64,000 bases of DNA from positions 153,568-217,567 of the forward strand of contig JABSOM010000006.1 in the NCBI GenBank assembly GCA_013215945.1, in the 5' to 3' direction. Below the pieces are notes generated by a model. It worked only from the letters and a program-made list of their open reading frames with translations. It made no database searches and was not told the DNA's origin. The translations under genes and the position numbers were made by a program. Positions 16,932 to 25,742 of the stretch are shown piece by piece. Source of the DNA: Campylobacteraceae bacterium (lineage in GTDB: Bacteria > Campylobacterota > Campylobacteria > Campylobacterales > Arcobacteraceae). Numbering within the stretch: the first letter of the stretch is position 1; every line of letters begins with the position of its first letter.

Positions 16932-17885
16932 ATGAATAAAAAATTAGCAACTATTGTTTTAGCAGGTGCAATATCAATTCCAGCTTTCGCGGCAGAATTT
17001 ATAACAATTGGTACTGGTGGAGTTACTGGTGTTTATTACCCACTAGGTGGATCAATTTGTAGATTAGTAAATAAAGGTAAAAAAGAGCATGGGGTTAGAT
17101 GTTCTGTAGAATCAACTGGTGGGTCAACGTATAACTTGAATACAATTAGAGCTGGCGAATTAGATATGGGTGTTGCACAAGCGGATTGGCAATATCATGC
17201 ATACAATGGTAGTGATAAATTTAAAGCAAATGGTGCAGATAAAAACTTAAGAGCTGTATTCTCTGTACATTCAGAGCCTTTTACTGTTATTGCAAGAGCT
17301 GATTCTGGAATTAAAACACTTGCTGATTTAAAAGGTAAAAGAGTTAATATTGGAAATCCTGGTTCTGGTAGTAGAAGTACTATGGAAGTTGTAATGAAAG
17401 CAAATGGTTGGACAAAATCTGACTTTAAATTAGCAGGTGAATTAAAAGCATCTGAGCAATCAAAAGCACTTTGTGATAATAAAATTGATGCAATGATTTA
17501 TGTTGTTGGACATCCATCTGGAGCGATTAAAGAAGCAACTACTACTTGTGATAGTAAAGTAGTTTCATTTGAAGGACCAAATTTAGAGAAAATGCTTGCT
17601 GCTCATCCTTACTATGGAAAAGATATTGTTCCTGGTGGAATGTACAGAGGAAACCCTGATGATATTAATACATTCTCAATGGCTGCAACATTTGTAACTT
17701 CTTCAAAAATTTCTGAAAAAGTTGTTTATAATGTAGTTAAAGCAGTATTTGAAAACTTTGAAGCATTTAAAAAACTTCACCCAGCATTTACTAATCTTAC
17801 TAAAGAAGCAATGATTAAAAATGGTTTATCAGCTCCTTTACATAGAGGCGCAATCAAATATTATAAAGAAGCAGGTTTACTGTAA
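16932..17885 (+). CDS. TAXI-family TRAP transporter solute-binding protein
   Basis: 317 aa with a signal peptide cleaved near AFAAEF. The mature start [20 protein letters not shown] is the hallmark of TAXI proteins, and [14 protein letters not shown] is also conserved. It captures an organic acid or amino acid in the periplasm for the fused permease downstream; TAXI members are linked to glutamate or 2-oxoglutarate, but the substrate cannot be read from sequence. Ribosome site AAAGGAGATATA before ATG. A hairpin behind it probably raises its level over the permease. Confidence 0.94.
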   Translation: MNKKLATIVLAGAISIPAFAAEFITIGTGGVTGVYYPLGGSICRLVNKGKKEHGVRCSVESTGGSTYNLNTIRAGELDMGVAQADWQYHAYNGSDKFKANGADKNLRAVFSVHSEPFTVIARADSGIKTLADLKGKRVNIGNPGSGSRSTMEVVMKANGWTKSDFKLAGELKASEQSKALCDNKIDAMIYVVGHPSGAIKEATTTCDSKVVSFEGPNLEKMLAAHPYYGKDIVPGGMYRGNPDDINTFSMAATFVTSSKISEKVVYNVVKAVFENFEAFKKLHPAFTNLTKEAMIKNGLSAPLHRGAIKYYKEAGLL

Positions 17886-17909
17886 GCCCAGCTTTCATTA
17901 AACTTACAC

Positions 17910-17933
17910 GTAAGGGAAAGAAATTTCCCTTAC
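17910..17933 (+). other. Intercistronic hairpin between binding protein and permease
   Basis: GTAAGGGAAA, loop GAAA, TTTCCCTTAC: a perfect 10-bp stem with a GAAA tetraloop, no U-run. Hairpins in this place commonly protect the upstream message from 3' decay so that more binding protein than permease is made. Confidence 0.6.
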
Positions 17934-18011
17934 AAAATTAATTTTTAAAATTCATTTCGTTTATTTGTCACATCTTTGAGATTTAAAAATTCATTTTCAT
18001 AAGGAGTATTT

Positions 18012-20591
18012 ATGAATGAAGAAAAAAAACCTGAACTTTCTGGTGCAGAAATAGCAGCAGAATCAGAATCAGGAGGAAGAACACCCTCTAACCCTAATTT
18101 AGCTAATTTTATTGTTTATTTAGCGCTAGCATGGTCTGTATTCCAACTATATGTTTCATCCCCTTTGGTATTAGAGTTTACACCATGGATGAATGCCGAT
18201 GTTGTTAAAAGAATTCACTTAATGTTTGCAGGTTTTCTTGCTTATATGAGTTATTTGCCATTAAAAAATTCTCCAAAACACTATGTTCCTATTACTGACT
18301 GGATTATGGGAATATTATTATTATTATGTGTTTCTTATTTAATTTACAATCAAGTATGGAATTCAGAAGTATTTGAAATGAGATTAGGAGTTCCAAATCA
18401 ACTTGATTTAATTACATCTCTTATTGGTTTAGGGTTATTACTTGAAGCTGCAAGAAGATCACTTGGCCCTCCTCTTATGATAGTTGCGCTTTGTGCTTTA
18501 GTTTATGCATATTTTGGTTTAGGCGATTATGGTGGAGCTTCAATTAATAAAATTGTTTCTCATATGTGGATTACAACAGAAGGTACCTTTGGTATTGCTA
18601 TTGGTGTATCTGCCACTATGGTTTTCTTATTTGTACTTTTTGGTGCACTTTTAGAGCAAGCAGGAGCAGGTAATTATTTTATTAGAGTTGCTTTCTCATT
18701 AATGGGTCACTTTAAAGGTGGACCTGCTAAAGCTGCTGTTGTATCTTCTGCGATGACGGGAATGATTTCTGGTTCTTCAATTGCAAATGTTGTTACAACA
18801 GGAACGTTTACTATTCCGTTGATGAAAAAAGTTGGGTTTTCGGCTGAAAAAGCAGGTGCTATTGAAGTTGCTGCTTCGACCAACGGGCAATTAACTCCTC
18901 CAATTATGGGAGCTGCCGCTTTTTTAATGGTTGAATATGTAGGAATTCCTTTTGTAGAGATTATTAAACATGCCTTTTTACCTGCAATTATTTCTTATAT
19001 CGCACTTATTTATATTGTGCATTTGGAAGCAATGAAGATGGATATGAAAGGTTTACCTAGAGTACATTTCATGACTAAAAAAGCAAAAATGATTGGTGTT
19101 TTATCTGTTATTATTATAATTAGTTTTTTAATGTATGTGCTCCCTCCTGTTATAGCATTTATTAAAATGACTATGGGTGATGATACTTTTATTTCTATTT
19201 TAGTTTTAATTCTAATTTCTTATGTAACGTTGGTGTATTTATCATCTAAGGTACCTGATTTAACAGATGATGATATTGTTGAATTACCGGAAGTTGGACT
19301 TACTGTTAAATCAGGTTTCCATTATTTATTACCTATTGTTGTTTTGGTTTGGTTATTAACAGTTGAAAGACTAAGCCCCGATTTATCAGCATTTTGGGCA
19401 TCTATTTTTATGATATTTATAGTTCTTACTCAAAAACCATTAATGGACTTTTTTAGAAAAGAAGAGACTATTTTTGGAAGAATGGGTGAGAGTATTTACG
19501 ATCTTAAAGAAGGTCTTGTAAATGGTGCTAAAAATATGATTGGGATTGGAGTTGCTACTGCAGTTGCTGGAATTATTGTTGGAACAGTTACCTTAACAGG
19601 TGTTGGACAAGTGGTAATTGGATTAGTAGAGACTATTTCTGGCGGAAATATTTTCTTAATTTTATTATTAACTGCAATCATTTCACTTATTCTTGGAATG
19701 GGATTACCTACAACTGCTAACTATATTGTAGTTTCTAGTTTAATGGCTCCTGTAATTGTAAGTTTAGGAGCAGCTAATGATATTGCTATTCCTTTAATTG
19801 CAGCGCATATGTTTGTATTTTATTTTGGTATTCTAGCCGATGATACACCACCTGTCGGGCTTGCCGCCTTTGCAGCCGCAGCCATATCAGGTGGAGATCC
19901 AATTAAAACAGGTATTCAAGGTTTTACTTATGATATAAGGACTGCTTTATTACCATTTATGTTTATATTTAATACACAGTTATTAATGATAGGGATTGAA
20001 AATACTTTTGATTTTATTGTAGTAGTAATTACAGCCATTGTGGGAATGATGCTCTTTGCAGCAGCAACTCAAGGCTTCTGGTTGGTTAGAAATAAATGGT
20101 GGGAAACACTATTATTATTAGCAATAACATTCTTAATGTTTAGACCAGGATATATTTGGGACAAGGTACAAGCACCTTTTGAAAACAGACCAGGGTCTGA
20201 AATCTTCCAAATTGCGGGAACTATGCCTGCTGGTTCTACTTTAGAATTCACGGTAAAAGGAGAAACAATTGATGGAGATGAAAGAGTTTTTACTTTTGGA
20301 CTTCCTTTATCAGAAGGTAAAAATGGAAAAGAAAGATTAGATGGTACTGGTTTTATGTTGGATAATATGTTTGGACCAATGGAAGTAGCAATGGTTAATC
20401 CAGGGCATAATAAACAAGTACAAGCGATGAAAACTGCTGGTGTTGATAGCGGATGGATTGTTCAATCCGTAAGAGTTAAAACAGACAGATTACCAAAACA
20501 AATTGTTTTAATTCCTGTTTTTGCATTTTTATTCTTCATGGCATGGATGCAACTAAAACGTAAAAAAAGACAAGAAGAACAAAAATCTTAA
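18012..20591 (+). CDS. TRAP transporter fused permease (DctQ-DctM)
   Basis: 859 aa, inner membrane. The N-terminal quarter (residues about 30-150) holds the four DctQ-like helices and the rest the DctM-like Na+-coupled permease, a fusion typical of TAXI systems. DctM motifs include SGSSIANVVTTGTFTIPLMK, ASTNGQLTPPIMGAAAF and LGMGLPTTANYIVVSSL. A C-terminal extension of about 130 residues before a last helix and a basic tail (KRKKRQEEQKS) is soluble, and its role is unknown. Ribosome site AAGGAGTATTT before ATG. Confidence 0.94.
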   Translation: MNEEKKPELSGAEIAAESESGGRTPSNPNLANFIVYLALAWSVFQLYVSSPLVLEFTPWMNADVVKRIHLMFAGFLAYMSYLPLKNSPKHYVPITDWIMGILLLLCVSYLIYNQVWNSEVFEMRLGVPNQLDLITSLIGLGLLLEAARRSLGPPLMIVALCALVYAYFGLGDYGGASINKIVSHMWITTEGTFGIAIGVSATMVFLFVLFGALLEQAGAGNYFIRVAFSLMGHFKGGPAKAAVVSSAMTGMISGSSIANVVTTGTFTIPLMKKVGFSAEKAGAIEVAASTNGQLTPPIMGAAAFLMVEYVGIPFVEIIKHAFLPAIISYIALIYIVHLEAMKMDMKGLPRVHFMTKKAKMIGVLSVIIIISFLMYVLPPVIAFIKMTMGDDTFISILVLILISYVTLVYLSSKVPDLTDDDIVELPEVGLTVKSGFHYLLPIVVLVWLLTVERLSPDLSAFWASIFMIFIVLTQKPLMDFFRKEETIFGRMGESIYDLKEGLVNGAKNMIGIGVATAVAGIIVGTVTLTGVGQVVIGLVETISGGNIFLILLLTAIISLILGMGLPTTANYIVVSSLMAPVIVSLGAANDIAIPLIAAHMFVFYFGILADDTPPVGLAAFAAAAISGGDPIKTGIQGFTYDIRTALLPFMFIFNTQLLMIGIENTFDFIVVVITAIVGMMLFAAATQGFWLVRNKWWETLLLLAITFLMFRPGYIWDKVQAPFENRPGSEIFQIAGTMPAGSTLEFTVKGETIDGDERVFTFGLPLSEGKNGKERLDGTGFMLDNMFGPMEVAMVNPGHNKQVQAMKTAGVDSGWIVQSVRVKTDRLPKQIVLIPVFAFLFFMAWMQLKRKKRQEEQKS

Positions 20592-20606
20592 AAAGAAGGA
20601 TTTAAT

Positions 20607-20882
20607 ATGATTGAGTGGATTATACTTGTTGGTATTGCAGTTGCAATGTATGTAATTATTTATAAGTACGAACAAAAGATGAACAAAATGCAAGAATTAA
20701 TTGATGAGAATCGAAAGAATATTGATTCAAATAGAGACAGTATTCAAAACAATCAAGATAAAATCGTGAAAAATCATTCACGATTGGATGATCATTATAA
20801 CCATATTGAGAAATTATGGGTTTCTTCTCCTAAAAAGAAAAAAAAGAAAAAAGAAGAGAGTTCAGAGGATAAAAGCCTTTAA
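20607..20882 (+). CDS. Small single-span membrane protein with heptad coiled coil, TRAP-linked
   Basis: 91 aa, not matched to a known family. One membrane helix (residues 4-20) is followed by a heptad series: ENRKNID, SNRDSIQ, NNQDKIV, KNHSRLD, DHYNHIE, an in-register coiled coil. A lysine block and an acidic tail (EESSEDKSL) close it. The gene lies 15 bp after the TRAP permease with AAGAAGGATTTAAT before its ATG and ends before the operon terminator, so it is made with the transporter. It may be a scaffold or stabiliser of the permease; this is inference. Confidence 0.8.
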   Translation: MIEWIILVGIAVAMYVIIYKYEQKMNKMQELIDENRKNIDSNRDSIQNNQDKIVKNHSRLDDHYNHIEKLWVSSPKKKKKKKEESSEDKSL

Positions 20883-20902
20883 TCTTTCTCTCTTATAAAT
20901 CT

Positions 20903-20936
20903 AAGCCTAGTTATTTTATAACTAGGCTTTTTTTTT
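20903..20936 (+). terminator. Terminator of the TAXI-TRAP operon
   Basis: AAGCCTAGTTAT, TTT loop, ATAACTAGGCTT followed by at least seven T residues. Perfect 12-bp stem, 20 bp after the last stop codon. It separates the TRAP operon from the GntR module. Confidence 0.92.
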
Positions 20937-21048
20937 CTATTTTTTTTACCTACTATACTTACCTTTATTAGGAAACTAAAGTCCTCAACAAATCCTATTT
21001 AATTATTATTTTTAATTTAAAGTATTTTTAAGCAAAAAGAGCCTAAAA

Positions 21049-21079
21049 TTGTCGACAATAATATATATATTGTCGACAA
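21049..21079 (+). promoter_or_regulatory. Paired palindromic operator ahead of the GntR regulator gene
   Basis: Two identical 10-bp palindromes TTGTCGACAA at 21049-21058 and 21070-21079, 21 bp apart centre to centre (two helical turns), with an AT-only spacer. The second copy ends 11 bp before the regulator ATG and touches its ribosome site. This suits binding by a FadR-type GntR dimer pair and negative autoregulation of the regulator-aminotransferase-BKACE operon. Confidence 0.85.
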
Positions 21080-21090
21080 AAGGAAATACT

Positions 21091-21729
21091 ATGTCCCTTA
21101 AAATAAAGGACAATTTAAAAAACATGATAGTGGATTATATTTTTGAAGCCATACTTAATAATGAATTCAAAAGTAAAGATCAAATAAAAGAAACCCACCT
21201 AGCAAATAAGTTAAAAGTAAGTAGAGCCCCAATAAGAGAAGCTTTTTCACATTTGGTAAGTTTAGGAATTCTTGAGCAAATAGAAAAAAGAGGTGTATTT
21301 GTAAAAGAAATTAATAAACAAGATATTATTGATACCTATGAAGCAAAAGGAATAATAGAAGGTTTTTTAGCAACCTCTTTTATTACACATGCAACTAAAA
21401 AAGATTATGATTTATTAAATGCTTATGTAATAAAGATGAGTAAAAATACCAACAGTGAAAAAGATATTGCTGGTATTGGAACTCTTTTTCATAAACATTA
21501 TTTAAAGTACGCTAAAAATCTTCTTTTATTAAATGAATTGGAAAAACTAAATAAAAAGTCTCATTTACTTTTTTCAAAAAATCTTTCAAAATTATATTCA
21601 AGAGAAGAAATAAAACAAAGACATCAATTAATTGCAGATGCTTTGATAAGCAAAAATACACAAAACATTGAAAATACAATAAAAGAACACTATTTCCATA
21701 CAGGAAATAAGATTATTTTATTACGTTAA
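21091..21729 (+). CDS. GntR-family regulator, FadR/FCD subfamily
   Basis: 212 aa. The N-terminal winged helix has KETHLANKLKVSRAPIREAFSHLVSLGILE, the GntR recognition segment (written here in full families as about residues 36-65). The C-terminal FCD domain follows, with metal-type His in LFHKHY and REEIKQRHQLI and IKEHYFHTG at the end. The ATG at 21091 has AAAGGAAATACT before it; an in-frame TTG at 21049 lies inside the operator and is rejected. It is the first gene of an operon with an aminotransferase and a BKACE, and likely senses their substrate. Confidence 0.92.
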   Translation: MSLKIKDNLKNMIVDYIFEAILNNEFKSKDQIKETHLANKLKVSRAPIREAFSHLVSLGILEQIEKRGVFVKEINKQDIIDTYEAKGIIEGFLATSFITHATKKDYDLLNAYVIKMSKNTNSEKDIAGIGTLFHKHYLKYAKNLLLLNELEKLNKKSHLLFSKNLSKLYSREEIKQRHQLIADALISKNTQNIENTIKEHYFHTGNKIILLR

Positions 21730-21738
21730 GGATAAAAC

Positions 21739-23085
21739 ATGAGTTCAAAATATATTTTACAAAGAAGTTTAAAAGCAGATCTTCCTGTTGCTGTAAAAGG
21801 TGATGGTATTTATCTCATTGATGAAAATGGGAAAAGATACTTAGATGGTTCCTCAGGTGCCGCCGTATCTTGTTTAGGACATAGCAATCAAAATATTAAA
21901 GATGCCATAATAAAACAGTTAGATGCTTTACCTTATGCACATACTTCTTTTATGACGTCTAAACCAGCAGAAGAATTAGCACAAATGCTTATCTCTAGAG
22001 CTCCTGATAATTTTGATAAGGTTTATTTTTTAACGGGAGGTTCTGAAGCAGTTGAAACGGCTTTAAAACTAGTAAGACAGTATCATCTTGAAAATAAGGA
22101 ACCACAGCGTAAAAATATTATTGCGCGCTTACAAAGTTATCATGGAAATACGCTGGCCACTTTAGCAACAGGTGGAAATATAAAAAGAAAAGAAGCTTTT
22201 CTACCATATCTGCCTACATGTATGCACCATATTGACCCCGTTTATGCTTACAGACTTAAAAAAGACAATGAAAGTTTGAGCGAATATGGTTTGAGAGCTG
22301 CTAATTTATTAGAAGAAAAAATCTTAGAATTAGGAGCCCATACTGTATCCGCATTTATTTTTGAACCTTTAGTTGGTTCAACCCTAGGTGCTGTTGAAGC
22401 ACCTCTGTCTTATTATAAAAGAGTAAGAGAAATCTGCGATAAATATGGAGTATTACTTGTATTTGATGAAATCATGTGTGGAACAGGAAGAACGGGATAT
22501 TTATTTGCAAGTGAATATACCCATGTCAAACCAGATTTAATTACTATTGCTAAAGGAATTGGTGCTGGTTATCAGCCCTTAGCTGCTTGTTTAATTTCTA
22601 AAAAAATTTGTAAAGCTATTGAAGAAGGTTCTGGAGATTTTTCTCATGGACATACTTATATTGCACATGCAACAGCTTGTGCTGCAGGAATTGCTGTTTT
22701 AAAAGAATTTGAGAATGAAAATTTATTAGAAAATGTTCAAAAAATGGGGCATTATTTAAAAAGCACCTTAGAAAAAAGATTTTTTAATCACAAGCATGTA
22801 GGAGATATCAGAGGAAGAGGTTTATTTATTGGTTTAGAGCTTGTAAAAAACAGAAAAACAAAAGAATGTTTTGATCCCAAACATAAACTTTTTGCACATA
22901 TAAAATCAACAGCAAAAAACTTAGGATTACTTTGTTATCCAATGGGTGGAACTAACTTTGGAAAAGAAGGTGACCACATTTTATTAGCACCTCCTTTTAT
23001 AATTAATAAAGAACAAGTTTTAGAACTCGTTGATATTTTAGAAAAAGCAATTAATCAAAGTTTAGAAGAAAAAGGTTTAGTATGA
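21739..23085 (+). CDS. Class III aminotransferase (omega/beta-amino acid type)
   Basis: 448 aa PLP enzyme. GSEAVETALKLVRQYH and the SYHGNT box bind cofactor phosphate; the Asp of VFDEIMCGTGRTG contacts PLP; the Schiff-base Lys is in TIAKGIGAGYQPL. Class III enzymes accept omega-amino or beta-amino acids. The stop overlaps the BKACE start (ATGA), so the product, probably a beta-keto acid, should be handed to BKACE. That link is inferred from coupling. Ribosome site AAGGATAAAAC before ATG. Confidence 0.92.
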   Translation: MSSKYILQRSLKADLPVAVKGDGIYLIDENGKRYLDGSSGAAVSCLGHSNQNIKDAIIKQLDALPYAHTSFMTSKPAEELAQMLISRAPDNFDKVYFLTGGSEAVETALKLVRQYHLENKEPQRKNIIARLQSYHGNTLATLATGGNIKRKEAFLPYLPTCMHHIDPVYAYRLKKDNESLSEYGLRAANLLEEKILELGAHTVSAFIFEPLVGSTLGAVEAPLSYYKRVREICDKYGVLLVFDEIMCGTGRTGYLFASEYTHVKPDLITIAKGIGAGYQPLAACLISKKICKAIEEGSGDFSHGHTYIAHATACAAGIAVLKEFENENLLENVQKMGHYLKSTLEKRFFNHKHVGDIRGRGLFIGLELVKNRKTKECFDPKHKLFAHIKSTAKNLGLLCYPMGGTNFGKEGDHILLAPPFIINKEQVLELVDILEKAINQSLEEKGLV

Positions 23086-23918
23086 ATGCAGGAATAATGG
23101 TAGCACCTAATGGGGCAAGGTTATTACAAGATGAACATGAAGCTTTACCCTTAAAAGAAGAGCATATTGCAAATACGGCTTATGAATGTGAACAAGCAGG
23201 AGCGCAAGCAATACATTTACATGTAAGAGCCGATAATTTCAAACATATTTTAGATGTAAAAAAATATCAAGATACAACAAAAGCTATAAAAAAACTTTGT
23301 TCAAAAGATTTTATCATACAAGCTACTACAGAAGCAGTTGGAATGTATAAAGCAAATGAAATGATATCCTTAATAAAAGAGTTAAAACCACAGGCAACAT
23401 CTGTTGCAATTAGAGAGCTTATTTTAAATGATACAAAAGAAGAACTGCATGCTGCAAAAGATTTTTATTCTTTTGCAAGAGAAGAAAATATTGGGGTTCA
23501 GCATATTTTATATTCGATTGAAGATGTCAAACGTTTTGCGAATCTTTTGGAGCGAGAAATCATTCAAGGAAATAAACACAGTATTTTATTTGTCTTGGGA
23601 CGTTATGCAAAAGATCAGCGCTGTGATGCTAAAGATTTAATTCCGTATTTACAAAGTTTAAAAGACTTGTCTTTAGAAAAAGATGTACATTGGATGTTAT
23701 GTGCTTTTGGAGAAATGGAAATTCCTTCTTTATCAGCAGCTGCTGTTTTAGGAGGGCATAATAGAATTGGTTTCGAAAACTCAAGAAAACTTCCTAATGG
23801 AGATATAGCCTTAAGTAATCAAAAACAAGTAGAATATTTAAGAAATCAATTAAAAGCCTTAAATATTAAAAAAGTGTCAACACAAAATATGAGAGAAATA
23901 TTAGGAATATTTAAATAA
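23082..23918 (+). CDS. Beta-keto acid cleavage enzyme (BKACE, former DUF849)
   Basis: 278 aa. The Zn2+ site HLHVR (near residue 46) and the C-terminal signature SLSAAAVLGGHNRIGFEN mark the family. BKACE enzymes react a beta-keto acid with acetyl-CoA to give acetoacetate and a new acyl-CoA. This member belongs to a divergent branch (TTEAVGMYKANEM, ATSVAIREL) whose substrate I cannot assign. It is coupled by a 4-bp overlap to the aminotransferase. The acetoacetate it yields can be used by atoDA-atoB about 2-4 kb away on the other strand. Confidence 0.9.
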   Translation: MNAGIMVAPNGARLLQDEHEALPLKEEHIANTAYECEQAGAQAIHLHVRADNFKHILDVKKYQDTTKAIKKLCSKDFIIQATTEAVGMYKANEMISLIKELKPQATSVAIRELILNDTKEELHAAKDFYSFAREENIGVQHILYSIEDVKRFANLLEREIIQGNKHSILFVLGRYAKDQRCDAKDLIPYLQSLKDLSLEKDVHWMLCAFGEMEIPSLSAAAVLGGHNRIGFENSRKLPNGDIALSNQKQVEYLRNQLKALNIKKVSTQNMREILGIFK

Positions 23919-23927
23919 ATTCCTAAT

Positions 23928-24572
23928 TTATTCTACTTCAAACATATAACCTCGATTAGAAGAAGCAAGAATGTAGGTTTTTTCGAATTTTTTTCTTAAT
24001 CTTTTAATCAGTGTTCTAATAGCATCCAAAGAAGCATAGTTTCCTTCCCAAACATAGTTTTGTATGTTCTCATAAGAAACAATTTCATTTTTATTTCTTA
24101 AAAATAAATTCATTAATAAATTCTCTTTTTGTGTCAATTGGCTTTTTTTATTTTCAATACTAATACAACTCTCTGAAAAAGAAAAATAACAATTTTTATC
24201 AAAAGCTACTGTTTTTTTAGTAATATTACACAGTTTATCTACTTTAATTTCTAGTTCATCGATAAAAAAAGGTTTTTTTAAATAATCATTACAACCAAAA
24301 TCATAGGATTCTTTAATAATATCTAATTCTACGGTTGCTGAAATAATAATAACAGGAACATCATCATAATATTCTCTTATTTTTTTAAGAATTTTAATAC
24401 CATTAACATTAGGAACATTAATATCTAAAATAAAACAAGAATATCCATTTGTGATATTAGAATAGGCTTCTTTTCCATCAATAAAAGAGTCTACTTGATA
24501 ACCTTTTAATTCAAATTTTAGAATAATGGTTTCATTTAATGTTTTGTTATCTTCTAATAATAGTATTTTCAT
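23928..24572 (-). CDS. OmpR-family response regulator
   Basis: 214 aa. The receiver has E7/D8, phospho-acceptor D50 in FILDINVPNVNG and K100 in DYLKKPF. The C-terminal winged helix includes SLDAIRTLIKRLRKKF and ends SSNRGYMFEVE. It starts 1 bp after the stop of the PAS kinase gene, so the pair is one transcript. It is closely similar in layout to the regulator at 45679-46338. Its stop faces the BKACE stop with a 9-bp gap. Confidence 0.92.
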   Translation of the reverse strand: MKILLLEDNKTLNETIILKFELKGYQVDSFIDGKEAYSNITNGYSCFILDINVPNVNGIKILKKIREYYDDVPVIIISATVELDIIKESYDFGCNDYLKKPFFIDELEIKVDKLCNITKKTVAFDKNCYFSFSESCISIENKKSQLTQKENLLMNLFLRNKNEIVSYENIQNYVWEGNYASLDAIRTLIKRLRKKFEKTYILASSNRGYMFEVE

Positions 24573-24573
24573 G

Positions 24574-25689
24574 TTATTTCTCTTTACTTTTAGGAATTTT
24601 TATGGTGAAAATTGCATTGTTTTTGTCATTATGCGCAGTAATTTTCCCATGCATTTTATCTTCTATAATTATTTTTGCCATGTATAAACCAAAACCTGTA
24701 CCATTTACATTGGTAGTAAAAAAAGGCTCAAAAAGCTGTTCTTTTATCTCTTCATTAATAGCCCCCGCATTGTCTTTTATTTCTATTAAATTATAATCAT
24801 TACAAAAAGAAAGACGAATATTTATTTTTCCTTTAAAATCTGAGCTTTCATTGACTTTAACTATTTTGTTTTTAGCATTGTTAATAATATTCAATAACAC
24901 TTGTTTCATTTCATTTTCATAACCATAAATAAACATTTCATCTTTCACTTCTTCAAAATCAAAAATGACTTGAATATTAAAATAAAAAATCTGTTTTCCT
25001 ACAATATCAAAAATATCACGTATGGCTTTTTTGATACCAAAACTTTTTTTTAGTGTAGAAGGTTTTAAAAAGTTTCTAAAATCACTTAAGGTTTCTGACA
25101 TATATTGTATTTGAATCATAGAGTCATTAACAAAATCAGACATTTTGTCTTTATTGATTTTATCCATGTTGTAATACAACTGCATTCTTTGAATTTGTGC
25201 AGAGAGTTCTACTAAAGGTTCATTCCATTGATGAGCAATAGAAGCAATCATTTCTCCCATTTCAGCAAACTTGCTTTGTTGAATTAAAAACTCTTTTTCT
25301 TTTATTCTTTCTGTAATATCATTCATCACACAGACAATACCAGCCACTTCTCCATTAGGATGCAAAGAGACTGCTTTGTTTAAAATAAAATATAAAATTT
25401 CACCTTTATTGCTTATAAAATAGACTTCATCTTCATAAGGTTTTAAGGTACTCATAATATTTTTATCAATTATTTTATGTCTGTCAGTTACTGTTTTAGG
25501 GAAAAAGTCATAGGCAGAGTTACCTATGATTTTTTGTTTACTCGTGCCAAGAAGTTTAGCAAAAGAGGTATTACAACGAATAAACATTCCTTGCATATCT
25601 TTATAATAAACAGGATTGGGAAGGGTATCTAATAAAACATCCTCAAAGGTTAAGTTGCCTCGTAAAGATTTTTTCTTTTTTGTTTTCAT
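24574..25689 (-). CDS. Cytoplasmic PAS-domain histidine kinase
   Basis: 371 aa without membrane segments. A PAS domain (about residues 20-130: YYKDMQGMFIRCNTSFAKLLG, then GEVAGIVCVMNDITE) precedes the kinase core. The H-box is MIASIAHQWNEPLVEL, the HQW type common in Campylobacterota. The ATPase domain has NIINNAKNKI, KDNAGAI and GTGFGLYMAK. The ATG at 25689 has AAAAAGG six bases ahead; an ATG six codons earlier lacks one. It sits downstream of atoDA-atoB, suggesting that it senses a metabolic state of this pathway. Confidence 0.9.
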   Translation of the reverse strand: MKTKKKKSLRGNLTFEDVLLDTLPNPVYYKDMQGMFIRCNTSFAKLLGTSKQKIIGNSAYDFFPKTVTDRHKIIDKNIMSTLKPYEDEVYFISNKGEILYFILNKAVSLHPNGEVAGIVCVMNDITERIKEKEFLIQQSKFAEMGEMIASIAHQWNEPLVELSAQIQRMQLYYNMDKINKDKMSDFVNDSMIQIQYMSETLSDFRNFLKPSTLKKSFGIKKAIRDIFDIVGKQIFYFNIQVIFDFEEVKDEMFIYGYENEMKQVLLNIINNAKNKIVKVNESSDFKGKINIRLSFCNDYNLIEIKDNAGAINEEIKEQLFEPFFTTNVNGTGFGLYMAKIIIEDKMHGKITAHNDKNNAIFTIKIPKSKEK

Positions 25690-25742
25690 TACATACCTTT
25701 TTAACATTTTAGAATTATATCAAAGAGTATTTAATAATACTA

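Noticed and set aside
17965..17985. TTTGTCACATC ahead of the TRAP permease as another Pho-box half
   Set aside because: No partner hexamer 11 bp away and it lies inside the operon.
20840..20865. A-rich stretch at the end of the small TRAP-linked gene as a frameshift or slippage site
   Set aside because: It encodes a run of Lys in the same frame as a sensible acidic tail and stop; nothing suggests a productive alternative frame.
21049..21090. Earlier TTG start for the GntR regulator
   Set aside because: It begins inside the palindromic operator and has no ribosome site; the ATG at 21091 has AAAGGA.
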